A stretch of 64,000 bases of DNA, from the NCBI GenBank assembly GCA_023375675.1, contig JALQBC010000026.1, positions 372,001 through 436,000 on the forward strand, given 5' to 3'. The DNA is from Cytospora piceicola (taxonomy: Eukaryota > Ascomycota > Sordariomycetes > Diaporthales > Cytosporaceae). The translations under genes and the position numbers were made by a program. How positions within the stretch are numbered: position 1 is the first letter of the stretch; the number at the start of each line of letters is the position of its first letter. Positions 31,837 through 43,050 of the stretch are shown here, piece after piece. The notes under the pieces were generated by a model. It was not told the origin of the DNA. It saw only the letters and a list, made by a program, of their open reading frames with translations, and searched no databases.

Positions 31837-34358
31837 GGTGCACAGCAGGGAGTAATGCCTCGCTTCGATGCCAGCCTAGACCGGGCGTGTCTGTGACCAT
31901 CGGCAAACCGACGCGGGGGGGTTGGGGGGTTCGATGGGATCGGCAGGTTTGATCGTCGGAAAGAGTGATGCAGCCAGCAATTTGATATAGACACAACAGC
32001 AGCCAAGGCCGACGCCAACAGCAACAAATAACGCCAGAATACGTAGCCAGCCGCGCTGCACGTTCCCGGGAAACGAAGTTATCGGTTACACAAGACAGGT
32101 GACAGGACGGCGGGCGTTGCACAAATCGAGGGGCAGGGTTAATTGAGTCCTCTCGGTGCCGATCACTCGGACTCGTCCTCTGTTGCAGATCCAACGGCGC
32201 GCATGTGAATGCCAAAACCAGTTTCCAATGTCTTTGGGAAAATACGAGAAGGTCAGCAGACGGCGTTGGTAGCCACAGACATTGCCTGTTGAGAGAGACT
32301 CCGGCTGTCGAAGGACGACTGAAAGGCTGCGGAGCAATATAGGATGCGACGTGCGATGATTGATGCTCAGCCCAGCAGATCAGCAAGTACTCTCTCTCGG
32401 TTGCTGAGGCGAGAAACGAAGAGATAGATAAATAAGAAGAAACAAGAAGAGGCCGAACAACGGTGATGAGTGGTTGTTTGATGATGAAGAGTGGATCCTC
32501 CAAACCGATAGTCTGACCAGGATGGGACTAACGAGAGGCTGAGGAGATTAAGGTTTGCATTCGCTGGGGGGGGAACCACTCGAGGGGAATCTCTTGGTCC
32601 TGGGGTTCTTCAAGCGAGGGAACCGAGTCTATGTATGCAAAATTGAAGGACAGCGGTTGGGTTTATGGCTATTGTCGAAGTTGCGTAGCTGAGGATTTGG
32701 GGTTTGGGTCTGGGTTGGATACCTAAGTAGGAATCTGACGGATGGTGGCCAGAACGGAGAAGAGGGAGAGATAGAAAGAAAAAGAGAGAGTGTGTGTGAG
32801 TGAAAGATAGAAGAGAGAAGAGAGAGAGAGAGAGAGAGCTTCTCGGGTGTGACGTGACGTGACTTTGACATTTGACTACTCGTGTGCCATTCCAGTGAGG
32901 AGAGGGGGTTTTCTGTCGGTCCTGCAGATGAGAAAGATACAATTATAGCAGACAACGCAGCAGGATGTATGCACACGTAAGGAGGGGAGACGAGGGGATA
33001 TCTGTATGTTTCCTGTTGCTGTGCCCTTTTTTTTTCCTGTTTGCTTTGCTTTGCTTTGCTTTGCTGCGAATGTTGTCTGTGTCTGACTGACTGTGCCTTA
33101 TTCTTGCAGGGACACGCACGCACGCTCGCTCGCACGCACGCATTCAACTCGCACACGGAGAGAGGCAGGGAGGGAGAGAGACAGGGAGAGAGACGAAGAA
33201 GGAAACCAATCTCCACACCGAGATCCGATCAGGTGCGAGGTTATCGCCGCGGTGGATGAAAGGGGCAGAAGCGAGCTGGCGGGAAAGAGGTCTGTGTGGT
33301 AGCAGTAGGGTACGGATCCGTATATCTGGTATGGCTCAACCAAAGAAAGGCCCGAAGGATCTCAATTTCCAGAAGGTCAGAGCTGATGGCAGTGTCGTAC
33401 TTTGTATATTTACTGACCCATAATCGAGTGCCGGAGCAATCTCTCGCTCTTTTTGGGGACCGACAAAACGTGGATGGGACTGATGTGGACAAGGCCTCCC
33501 TGGCCTCGTCCCCTTTGAGGGGAAAGAAGAAGATGCAGGTTGGCAGGCCGCAGGATGGGTTGCAGTCGTTGATTACCTAGGTAATTACCTAGTTACCTAG
33601 GTGGTTAGTGTAGAACGAGCTGACGAGGTTGCACTCAGACGTTGGTTCTCTTCTGGGCAAGCAGTCATGGCAGGCTGGCAGTGGTATTGGCAGGCTGGCA
33701 GCGGGTTGGCAGGGCAGATTGGCAGGTTTAGTAGCTACTGTACCTACCTAGGTATCTAGGTACTTAGTAGGTACCTAAGGTAGGTAGCTGCTGGCAGGCT
33801 GACAGCCCGGTCTGGGGGGTATCTAAGGTACCTAGGTATCTACCTAGGTACCTAAGGTAGGTCCTTAATAGGAACCTTGGAACCTTGGAACCTTTCTATT
33901 GGCATCCTAGGCACTCACCTCATCGACATCCAAAGCCAGTGGGGTCGGTCCTGCCCAGAATTGCCCGAACACTTGAGGTGCCAAGCAGCCAAGCACTGCC
34001 GAGGTGGCCAGAAAAGGGACATTGGGGCCAGAACAGAACCGAAGAGGAACCTAGCAGGCCTAGGTACTGTACTGTAACATACCTGTGGACATTTCCCCAC
34101 AGCATTTCCGCGGCCGAGTCCACCGAATGAATGAATGAATGAATGAATTGACCTGGTGGGGAAGTCACCGAAAATTGTCCGTCCCTGCCCGCCAGCCCGC
34201 CAGCCCGCCAGCCCGCATCACAGATCACAGATCACAGATCACAGATATACATAGTACAATTAATTACCTAAGCACTCCCGAAGGTCATTCATTACCCCGT
34301 ACGGATTATGTCCGTGGCCACTGGCCACTGCATGTACTAAGTAGTGTTGTCTCTACCA
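31837..34358. other. Long gene-poor region, left part
   Basis: No gene recognised. It holds the leader/promoter of the 810-aa gene and many simple repeats: (GA)n at about 32818-32839, (TTTGC)5 at about 33040-33065, GGCAGGCT-type repeats at about 33,668-33,730, (GAAT)6 at 34125-34149, AGCCCGCC repeats at about 34,187-34,216 and ATCACAG repeats at about 34,217-34,247. Dense CCTAGGTA arrays lie at about 33,575-33,605 and 33,738-33,870. Confidence 0.5.
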
Positions 34359-34496
34359 ACAGACTCTAGATGAAGGGCTTTAGTTCAATTGCTTATCAAA
34401 TGTACCTTTTCCACGCTTTACCCTTTTCACTTTTACGCTATACCTATTGTAGTAATTAGTCGAATTTCTCAGGTAAGCCCTTCATCTAGAGTCTGT
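34359..34496. mobile_element. MITE-like element with perfect 22-bp inverted termini
   Basis: The 22 bases at 34359-34380 (beginning ACAGACTCTAGATGAAGG) are the exact reverse complement of 34475-34496. The 138-bp unit between the outer ends is AT-rich and noncoding. This is the structure of a miniature inverted-repeat transposable element. I see no clear target-site duplication (flanks CCAA / AACG), so the class is not assigned. Confidence 0.65.
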
Positions 34497-37400
34497 AACG
34501 TGTGGGTATCAAAACACCACATAAATTCCGTTTTCCCATACAAATAAATTCAGATTTTAGGATTGTTTCTACTATATCTTCACCACTATAACACTTATTA
34601 TAATACACGGTCTGAATTCGGATACATCGGTTATTTACGATTCTAATAGTACTAGATTTAATATCTACATCGAAATATCCAGAAACTTTTCCCTTGGGTA
34701 ACCAAACAGTACATGAATTCTGTCTTTACCCCCTCCCTTTAAGTTCTCAATCAACTTTTCCTTTTCCATCAAAATTCCAACGTACAAAGTTTCTCCTTCT
34801 TCTTCTCATCCTCGACATGCACTTGCATAGTCGATACCATAGTGTGGTTGATGTTGTTGTTGAGGTAACGTGTTGTCACGACTAGAAAAGGGAAGAAAAG
34901 AGGAGAGGGAAAGGAAAGAGGAAAGAAAACAAGGGGACGCGTCAGATTTTAGGTGTAAATTGAAAAACATAGGGTCGCGTGATACCCACGCGTATCAGAC
35001 TGCGGATTGGACTTTCCTCTCCCGCCCCGATTAACCAATAGAAATTGTATGATAAGGTTGGGGAAAGTGGGGAAAAAAGGTACAAGTTCAATCCGCCGTC
35101 TGATTACAATGAGTTAAAAGTAGTGCACCTAATGTTGTTCTGTGTATGTGGTGTTGTAAGTACTTTTCCAAGGTCACGGCAATACTGCAACCCCCCCCCC
35201 CCTTCTTCTGATCATCAGGAAATTGAATTCATCACTTTCCCTACATGGGACCGTGGGATTGATTGACAGACTGACAGACTGACAGACTGACAGACTGACT
35301 GCCACGGCATCGCCCCATTCTTTTGTACTGGGTAGCTGCTAGCTACCTAGGTACCAAGCCAGCAGCCCTAGGTATTGCGCGTCCGTTCCTGGACCTGCCT
35401 GCAGTCTAGGTGCATCTATGGATTATGGATGGATCCTCTCTGACCCTTGATCTGATTGCGGATTATATAGCTGCCCAAGCATCCAAGCGCCCAAGCACCA
35501 AGTATCTACATACTTAGTACGTACCCGTTGCCCCTGAGAACCTTGGAACCCTCTGACCCTTTTCTGTATCGTCAAGGTACGTACACTACATACATACCTA
35601 GGTAATCATGTACTGTAGCAGTGTAGCATCGAGTACGTCTCCACCAGAGATCCATATCCATGGTGGGGACAGTCATGTCGATGGTCGGGAGGGTCGGCAT
35701 CAACCGTCATCAACATCGATCTGGAGTTTCTCCCCGTCTTCCCCTCCGCTTGTCCAACGGCCGTGACACTTTTCGTGGCTCCGAGAGGCCCATCACGAGA
35801 GTCAAATCTCTCCCCGTCGAGACTCATCACGATCCCTGACCTTTCTTCCGGACGCGCGTGCAACACTTGACTTCTCCAACAAGGAATGCATCCCATGAGT
35901 CCGAATTCACGGACCTCATCTATCTGGACATGGGAGCCCCCTCCCCCCCTCCACCCCCCGGCCTCGGCCTCGGCCTCAGCCTCCCGTCCAAGCACACTTG
36001 TCCGACACCAAGCCAGAGTGAACAATCAAATCTTCGGGTCCAAAGTAACAGAATCAACGGTGCCTGCAACACATGCTGCTGCAGATCGCGGCACGACACA
36101 CCCGATGCAGTCTTTGATTGATAGGCTGGCTGACTGCACTGCGGTGAAGCTGTTCCCAGAAGCTGACTGGCGACCACATGGATGATCGACACGACATTTG
36201 CTACTAGTAGAACACTGATGACACCGAGACAGGCAGTCTCTCAACCGTTTTCCCGAGACAACGGCCAACGGCGTCTGCAGAAGGAGACGGCTTATACTGT
36301 ACATGTTTGTGCTCCTTGTGTATTTGAGGAGGTATGGACGGATGTTATGTCATGTACGGATCCGTACAGTACCTACAGTGAGTAAGTTGGAACAATTTTG
36401 CTCTCATCACTCCGAGGCAGCACCATCCAATTTTCATCGGCAATCAGACTGTATGTCGTGTCTCGATTAAGAAACCCAGTCTTGATCGGTCGATACCCGA
36501 GAGCTTGCGGATGGATAGAAGTTGTCGATTGAGGTTCGATAGTTCATTCCCTCGACTAACATTGAACCTCAACATTGAACCTCGTTGACGAGGGTGTGGT
36601 GTTCTCCCCCAGAATACTACTTCTCACCCTCTACATAGTATGTACCTAGGTAGATTACCTATCAGTAGGTAAACGGTCCAGCCAGTCAACCTCGTCACTA
36701 TCAGACATTTGCCATCGAGAATTTGCCGTCCGGTAGTGATTTCAGAGGCAAAAAAAACCACCACATCCCAAAGCCTCAAGCCAATCGTGACCTCAGAAGG
36801 TCACCGTGGTTGTGTGCCCCGGTGGTGTGAAGCCTCTCGCCCCGCACCATCACACACACACACACACACACTTAGCGGCATGGCGGGTTTCCCTGCTGCA
36901 GCAATCCATCCGCCTTATCACCGCGTGGTGTCCAAGATGTCTGGCTTCCCACCATGCAGAGCCCTCGTGGCCCTACCAAGATCCGTCCGTCCATACAATT
37001 GAGGCTAAATCTCGCCCCGAGCGTCTAGCCTCGCAGGCCTCATGGCGTGCACGCGTGCGCTGCAGGGTAGGCTCACACGGCCGGCTCATTGGTAAAGGCC
37101 GGAGGAGAACCACCCACAAGAACTGGCATGTTGAGAGAAATCATTGCCAAAGGTGGACATGCTATCCAGCCCTTTTTATTCTTACTTCACTCCCTCCCCT
37201 TGGTGTTGGTGATGGGCACGCACAGCATGCCTTCGTGATTCCCCTGTCCTCTCCTGCATTTCTCGTCGAGGTACACCGGGGATCCGTTTCAAGCGTCGGC
37301 ATCGTGTCTCGAATGCGGAAGTGCCTTTCGTAATACATACTGTAGCAGTCTACCAGTCTTCTCGTTGCCCGTCCCCCCGCCCTCCTTTCTTTCTTTTCTC

Positions 37401-37722
37401 CTGCTATTCCTTTTGAAAGCCCAATCCTCTTTTGCTGTATTTCATCTTTGCTGGATCGACGTCTCGGGCTTCTCTCTGGCTTTTCCTCGATCTGGTTTCC
37501 TGCCCCTCTCGCCTATCGCCAATTTAGAAACCCGGACCGCTGGCCGGACGGACACACGAACGAGACATATTCGGAGGGACTAGCTACTGTTATTGTAGCA
37601 TAAAAGGGTTCGACGGATTTCGGGGACGTCGTACGTTGTTGTACACACGAGAATCACAAAGACAAACCAAATCAAAAAAAGAAAAGGAAAAAAAAAGGGA
37701 AGAAAGATCCAAACCCACCAAG
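34497..37722. other. Long gene-poor region, right part
   Basis: No gene recognised. It is AT-rich to about 34,700. A GACTGACA-type tandem repeat lies at about 35,262-35,300, with CCTAGGTA words near 35,347, 35,597 and 36,645 and a (CA)n run at about 36,851-36,870. Frames up to 175 codons exist (for example 36806-37333) without motifs. The last 300 nt are the probable promoter/leader of the next gene. Confidence 0.45.
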
Positions 37723-39012
37723 ATGGTTCAATTCCGGAATCCCTTCAAGTTCGGCACGGACGTGTGGGATCCTTCCCACAGGTATGAGACGTCCTGGTTA
37801 CTCTCGCCATATGCCTTGTGCGCATGTCGTGCAATATTTGTACGTCCAACTACTATCTATATATGGTAGATTTATCTACTAGTATTACTATCACGAGTAT
37901 TACTACTTCCCCCCCCCCCCCACATGCCACGCGACACACCAAGAACAGATCAAATAGATAAACTTTTGGTGTTGGGGGATCAACACCCGATCGGTATCCG
38001 TCGATCTACCCGCCTCGTCGATCCTACAAACCAACAAGGAGCCCACACAAAACCCCCTCTTCCCTACATAAATACATGCACATAATCCAACATCACAGTG
38101 GAGAATAGGAAACAAACCAGAAACGCATAAGGCCAAAAAAGAATGAGACCATGAAATAAAAAAATAAAAAATAAATAAAAAGGAGAAAGCTGACCAGGAC
38201 CGCCATCGCAAACCACACAGGGCATCTACGGCATCACCGCCCAGGTCTTCATCGCAGGCTGGTACTGCACGCACCCGGCGGCGGGCGGGTGCGCCGCGGC
38301 GGGCGACGACTACTCCTTCTTCACGGTCCTGACGTACTGGGGCCTGGCCCTCTACAACCTCACGGCGGCGGTGCACACGCTCACCTACGCGCGGTCGGGC
38401 GCCCCCCTCCTGGACCGCCTCCCCCGCCCGCTGCAGGCCCTCCACGCCTTCTACCACACCACCGTCACCACCTACCCCTTCATCGTCACGGCCGTCTACT
38501 GGGGCGCCATCCACCGCGGGCAGCCCTGGTTCGCCACCGCCTTCGCCGCCTGGTCCAACACGAGCCAGCACGCCCTCAACAGCGCCCTCGCCCTCTTCGA
38601 GCTCCTCGCCGCCCGCGCCCCGCCCCCGCCCTGGGCCCACGCCCCCTGGCTCGTCGTCGTCCTGGCCCTCTACCTCGCCCTCGCCTACCTCACCTACTAC
38701 ACCAAGGGCTTCTACCCCTACTCCTTCCTCGACGTCCAGGCCCAGGGCTCCGCCGCCACCGCCGGCTGGGTCCTCGCCATCGCCGCCGCCGCCCTCGTCG
38801 TCTACTGCCTCGTCCGCGCCCTCGTGCTCGCCCGCCTGTGGCTGACCGAGACCAAGTGCGGCATGCGCGGCCGCTTCTTCGCCGGCCGCCCCCCCGCCGC
38901 CGCCCCCGCCGCCAGCCTGGCGAGCACCGCCGACGTCGAGATGGGGAGGTACCGGAACGACGACGCCAAGTCGGCGACTCCGGTTAGTGTGATGAATTCG
39001 AATGAGTTTTAG
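37723..39012 (+). CDS. FAR-17a/AIG1-like multi-pass membrane protein
   Basis: Two exons, 37723-37839 and 38221-39012, give 302 aa. The 381-nt intron starts GTACGT, has a GCTGAC branch site near 38,189 and ends CACAG, phase 0. Exon 1 ends in the first hydrophobic stretch (SWLLSPYALCACRAIF). Exon 2 continues with about five to six more segments, including FFTVLTYWGLALYNLTAAVHT, TTYPFIVTAVYWGAIH and LVVVLALYLALAYLTYYTKGFYPYSFLD, then a polar tail. The layout, with WxNxSQHxLN (WSNTSQHALN) and YTKGFYPYSF, matches the fungal FAR-17a/AIG1-like (UPF0641) family. Animal AIG1/ADTRP relatives hydrolyse FAHFA lipids with Thr and His residues; here activity is unproven. The intron is unusually long and contains a C13 homopolymer near 37,909. 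Confidence 0.78.
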
Positions 39013-39914
39013 GAAAAGGGGGGGGGGGGGAAGTGTGGTGTGGAAGAGGAGGAAAGGTTTGGGTGGGGCTTGCTTTTTGTACGAGATGTATATATGTTCA
39101 AGTGTGCGCTTGGATCGGCGAATAGCAGCCGCCTTAATATCTGTCCGGGTCTTTTTTTGGGTATTTGTTTTCTGGTATGATATCAGCGTTTAACGAGCGC
39201 ATAATGGTATTACGGGAGATTTTATCCTATCGTCCAACGGATTGCAGTCCAGTCTGCAGCGTGTCTAGATTATGGACATCTACCCTCCAATACTGACCGG
39301 TCCAGGCCGCTGCCCATCGCCAATCGCATCACTGCTCCAACCCGATAATTATGATACAGGTTGACACCTTCCAGATAGGGGGCAGACGTGCAGAGCATAG
39401 CCGCCCTGGTTCTATCACAGTCGCATGTCCCGTCCGGCAAGGGAGTCCGCGGGTTCCCTCACCACCGTGGCCAGCCCTTCTCGGCTTCATTTCAACGTTG
39501 CTGGTATGGGCGGGCCGGCTGGGTGCCCCAACTTCTCAGCCAGGCAATTGTGCGTGGGTGAGCCAGAGGAAGCGACCGACGAGAGGCGCTCCAACGGGAC
39601 TCCGGGATAACGGTGGCCGGAAAGGGCGGGAAGATAGCATGCCTGACAAGCTCCCAGCGAGAGAGACCTCCCAGACGCACCAGCAGGTCAACCGACCGGA
39701 GGTGACGGGGTGCGCGGGTAATACGTCTCTCCGTTCCCTCTCATCAGCCACTACGAGCTATCACTGGGATGAGACTACGGGGCAGCCCGCAGAGCTCATC
39801 AGGCAGCCGGACAAGTACCGGAACCGTTCTTGAAGGTGATATGGCAGTACAAGTCAATACGTCTCTGGTGGCGACAAACATGGGGGATGTTGTTGCCCTT
39901 CACACCCCTACTAC
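39013..39914. other. Convergent intergenic region
   Basis: 3' ends of the FAR-17a-like and GUP1 genes face each other here. A 160-codon plus-strand frame (39351-39833) has no motif and unlikely composition. No gene supported. Confidence 0.4.
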
Positions 39915-42067
39915 CTAACACTTCATATCTATCCCCCTCCTAACCTCCGTCTCCCTAACCTCAAACATAAGCTGGACACCCACAAATATTGCGCCGCACG
40001 CCGTGATGAAGAAGGCCATGCCTGTACGGAGCCATCAGTGTCAGGCCCACCGTTCACATACAATCCCACGAGGAAGGACAGGGAAGAGGGGGGGGGCAAG
40101 GACTTACCGCTAAACTGAGAAAACACCACCTTGACTATGCTCTTCAGGCCGTCCAGCCCGAACGCAAACCCGATGATGTTCGCCGACACCATCATGAGGA
40201 GGTTCCCCACCGCGCCCACGGCGCAGTACATCCTGTACCGCCTCTCCCTCCCCGCGAACTTCCTCTTCGGGAACGCGATCTTGGCCAGGGCCTCGGGGAG
40301 GATGAACAGCACGATGAGCCACGCCCAGAGGAGCAGCCTCAGCTGGATGTCGTGCCAGAGGGCGACGAACGTGAAGACCAGGAGGTACGTGAAGACGGAG
40401 CGGACCGACGACGCGACGGTGGCGAACGAGGCCCCGCCCAGGGGGATGTATATGTACCGGATGAGCCACTTGTTATAAGACCGGTGCCAGCCGCGCCAGA
40501 AGGAGCTGGGGGAGAAGTTGTCTGTGACGCACCTCACCATGTTCTCGGGCGGGTCGATGCCGTCGACCAGGCTCCACAGGCGGAACAGCCGCCACGGCAG
40601 CAAGAGCTTCAGCCAGATGATATTCAGGTTCTGGTAGCTCAGCAAGGTGAGCTCGGCGGCCGAGTAGCTGCTCCAGTCCGGGTAGGCCTTGGAGATGGCA
40701 CCGACGTAGACAAAATGCAGTATCAGCTCCATGCACAGCAGGCACAGGAGGAAGCGTATGGCATAGCGGATGGTGCGGTGCGTCTCAATGCTATGTGGGC
40801 GGTAGCGCAGCTGGCATATGTAGTCGTTGAAGGTGAGGATAGGGCCGGTGAGGTACAGCGGAGCGTAGAGCGCATAGGCGACGTAGTTCCGGAATGTAAA
40901 GTCCCTAGCCGGGGCGGGAATGGTCACGCGGTCGCGCTCCGAGAGGATGGTCGGGTCGAGTTGTTTCTTCTTCATTGTCAGTCAGTGTTCTGCGCGTGCA
41001 ACTCCCTAGGTAGGCTCGGTTGAGCCAAATCCTTACCTCGATGGGGTTCGCGCCCCGGGAGCTTAGGCTCCAGTAGTAGTCCAAGTTAAAGCTGATCAGT
41101 CTCAACACGGTGATGTTGAACAGAATCTCCCAACGGGACATGATCCCTCCGAAGGTATCCAGCCAGGCGCCCCAAGCCACAAGCCCACTCTGCACAGGCA
41201 CGGTCCGGACCATCATCGGAGAATAGCCTGTAAGCACGGCCGCTATATCCTTGTAACGATACCCCGTACATATCTCGTTCGCAAAGAGCGTCGCGATGTT
41301 GAAAATCCAAGTCGCGTACGGGATATACTTCCTTGGCAGCCGTGTTGCGACGTTGTAGTTGAGGAAGAGGATGAACAGCACCTTGAATACCGAGAAGCCG
41401 TGGAGGCCCGCTAGGAAGACCAGGGCGAATGTGAAGTCGTAGGAAGCGCGCTGCTCGAGCCTGGCGTCGGCTTCTGCTGCGATATTCAACTTGCCCTTGG
41501 GGATAGGCTTGAGCCTGTTCCAGAGCTTCCGGCAAAGAGGATGGAAGACAAGCAGGAGGGCCACGTATGGGAGGTTCGCTCGGAAACTGCGGTACTGCGA
41601 ATCGGAATTATCCTGCAAAAACTATGAGTATTTGTTTCTTGCTTCATGCCATTTCATCGTCACCCGAGACAAAGGCAGCTTACGATCTTTCGGCCAGGAA
41701 CCCAGCCGGGGGTCAACAAGACCTGGTACTTCTCATAGCGCGGGTCGGAAGCTTTTCAGTCCATCAGCATTCTTGTTTATATTGTGAGCCCGGTACGAGT
41801 CGGCAGCATACGTCTTGATACAGTATATGGTATCCAGCACATCAGGGGAACACATATGAGAAAGATCAGGTAGTAGAAGTAGAATTCGGGGGTCTTCCAT
41901 TTGGAAGGCGACGCCCTGCTGGCAACCTTCTCTTTCTGCGCATCTCTGACACCATTTTCACCACGCGAGTCTATCACAGTTCTGTATGAGGTATTGGAGG
42001 AAGTCGTGAAGCGGGTGTCGAGGGTGTCCAGAGAGTAGATACTCCGGAAGTAGGAGAGCGGGCTCAT
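39915..42067 (-). CDS. GUP1: GUP1, membrane-bound O-acyltransferase (MBOAT)
   Basis: Five exons on the minus strand (42067-41812, 41751-41684, 41612-41037, 40969-40108, 40021-39915) give 622 aa, a normal Gup1 length. Introns are 60, 71, 67 and 86 nt with GTATGC, GTAAGC, GTAAGG and GTAAGT donors. The start MSPLSYFRSIYSLDTLDTRF, the joined stretches LTPGWVPGRK and DNSDSQYRSFR, EKKQLDP, DGIDPPENMVRC and the C-terminal exon (GMAFFITACGAIFVGVQ..DMKC) are all characteristic. MBOAT catalytic residues are present: H462 in WHRSYN and the invariant H506 in VALWHD. Gup1 acts in the ER membrane remodelling GPI-anchor lipids and affects wall, membrane order and glycerol phenotypes. The small second exon (68 nt) is easily missed by gene prediction. 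Confidence 0.97.
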
Positions 42068-42925
42068 GGCGGGCGGATGGTGGCGGAGGAGGGTTCGCGC
42101 TCGAGATCCCTTCAGGTCATTGTAGGAATTGTGCAGTCAATTGAATGTATAGCAACAAGCTATCGTACTCGTCGTCGTCGTCGTTGAGATATTGTCGCCT
42201 TAAGCTATCGTGGCTACGCAGCAAAGTTATAAGCGATTGTGGTGATGTTAATGATGATGATGATGAACGGGGCAGTCGGGACAGTATCCGTATTTGAACA
42301 CGGAAACCTCACGCGTAAGGCTGCTTGGCCTCGTATGGTACTTAGTACGCTGTACCTCTCGCATAGGACCCACCAATCGGGAGGAATCAGTTGACGGTAC
42401 ACTAATTTTAGGGATCGACAGGGACTAGTCTACCTCGGTAGCCTCTGCAGCAGAGGCCAAGCTTGGCAGCTTGGAAGGCCAGGACGGCCGGCCTAGGCCA
42501 CACAGCTCCTGGCTTGGCGCTCAAAACCCCCGGGAGAATTACCCCTTGCCTTACTGCCTCCGCACCCGCATGGAATGTTCCAAAGCTCCAAAAGTTCGTA
42601 ATGAACATCCTTGCATGTCATGGGTGTATATTACCACAGCACATACATGTGCCCATGTGTGTGCCCGTGCCTGTCAATTCTGTGTGCTATGGAAGACGTC
42701 CAAGCCCTGATGCTTGCGTGGCCATCGCAACACAGCTGACGCAATTTCGTCCGTGTACATACCTACACTAATACGGATTCATGCATGTGAGGTTGATTAC
42801 GACCTGGTCACTGCAAATGCTACTCAACTCAGTAGTACTGTATATTCTTCCTAAGATTGACGCTGATTTTTTATAGTACATGGCATGCCTCGACATCGAG
42901 AGGCGATAATTTCCGATTTTAGTAG
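42068..42925. other. GUP1 promoter region and transition to AT-rich block
   Basis: About 0.85 kb of ordinary-composition DNA upstream of GUP1, with a short (ATG)n run near 42,250. No gene seen. Composition begins to fall at about 42,840-42,930. Confidence 0.5.
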
Positions 42926-42945
42926 GTCTCAACTCCTAAGACACT

Positions 42946-43050
42946 GTTTCTAAAGTATATTCTCGAGTCTAATACAGTTTCTAAAGTACATTTTCGAGTG
43001 TAATATATATATCTTAAGTTAAAACTTTATTTCTAAAATATATCCTCGAC
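42946..43050. repeat. Degenerate short tandem repeat at block edge
   Basis: The word TTTCTAAAGTA followed by TTTTCGAGT or similar recurs at 42,946, 42,977 and (more degenerate) 43,029, marking the start of the AT-rich block. Confidence 0.6.

Noticed and set aside
39351..39833. 160-codon plus-strand frame between convergent genes
   Set aside because: No motif, lies in presumed 3' UTRs, and composition resembles noncoding DNA.
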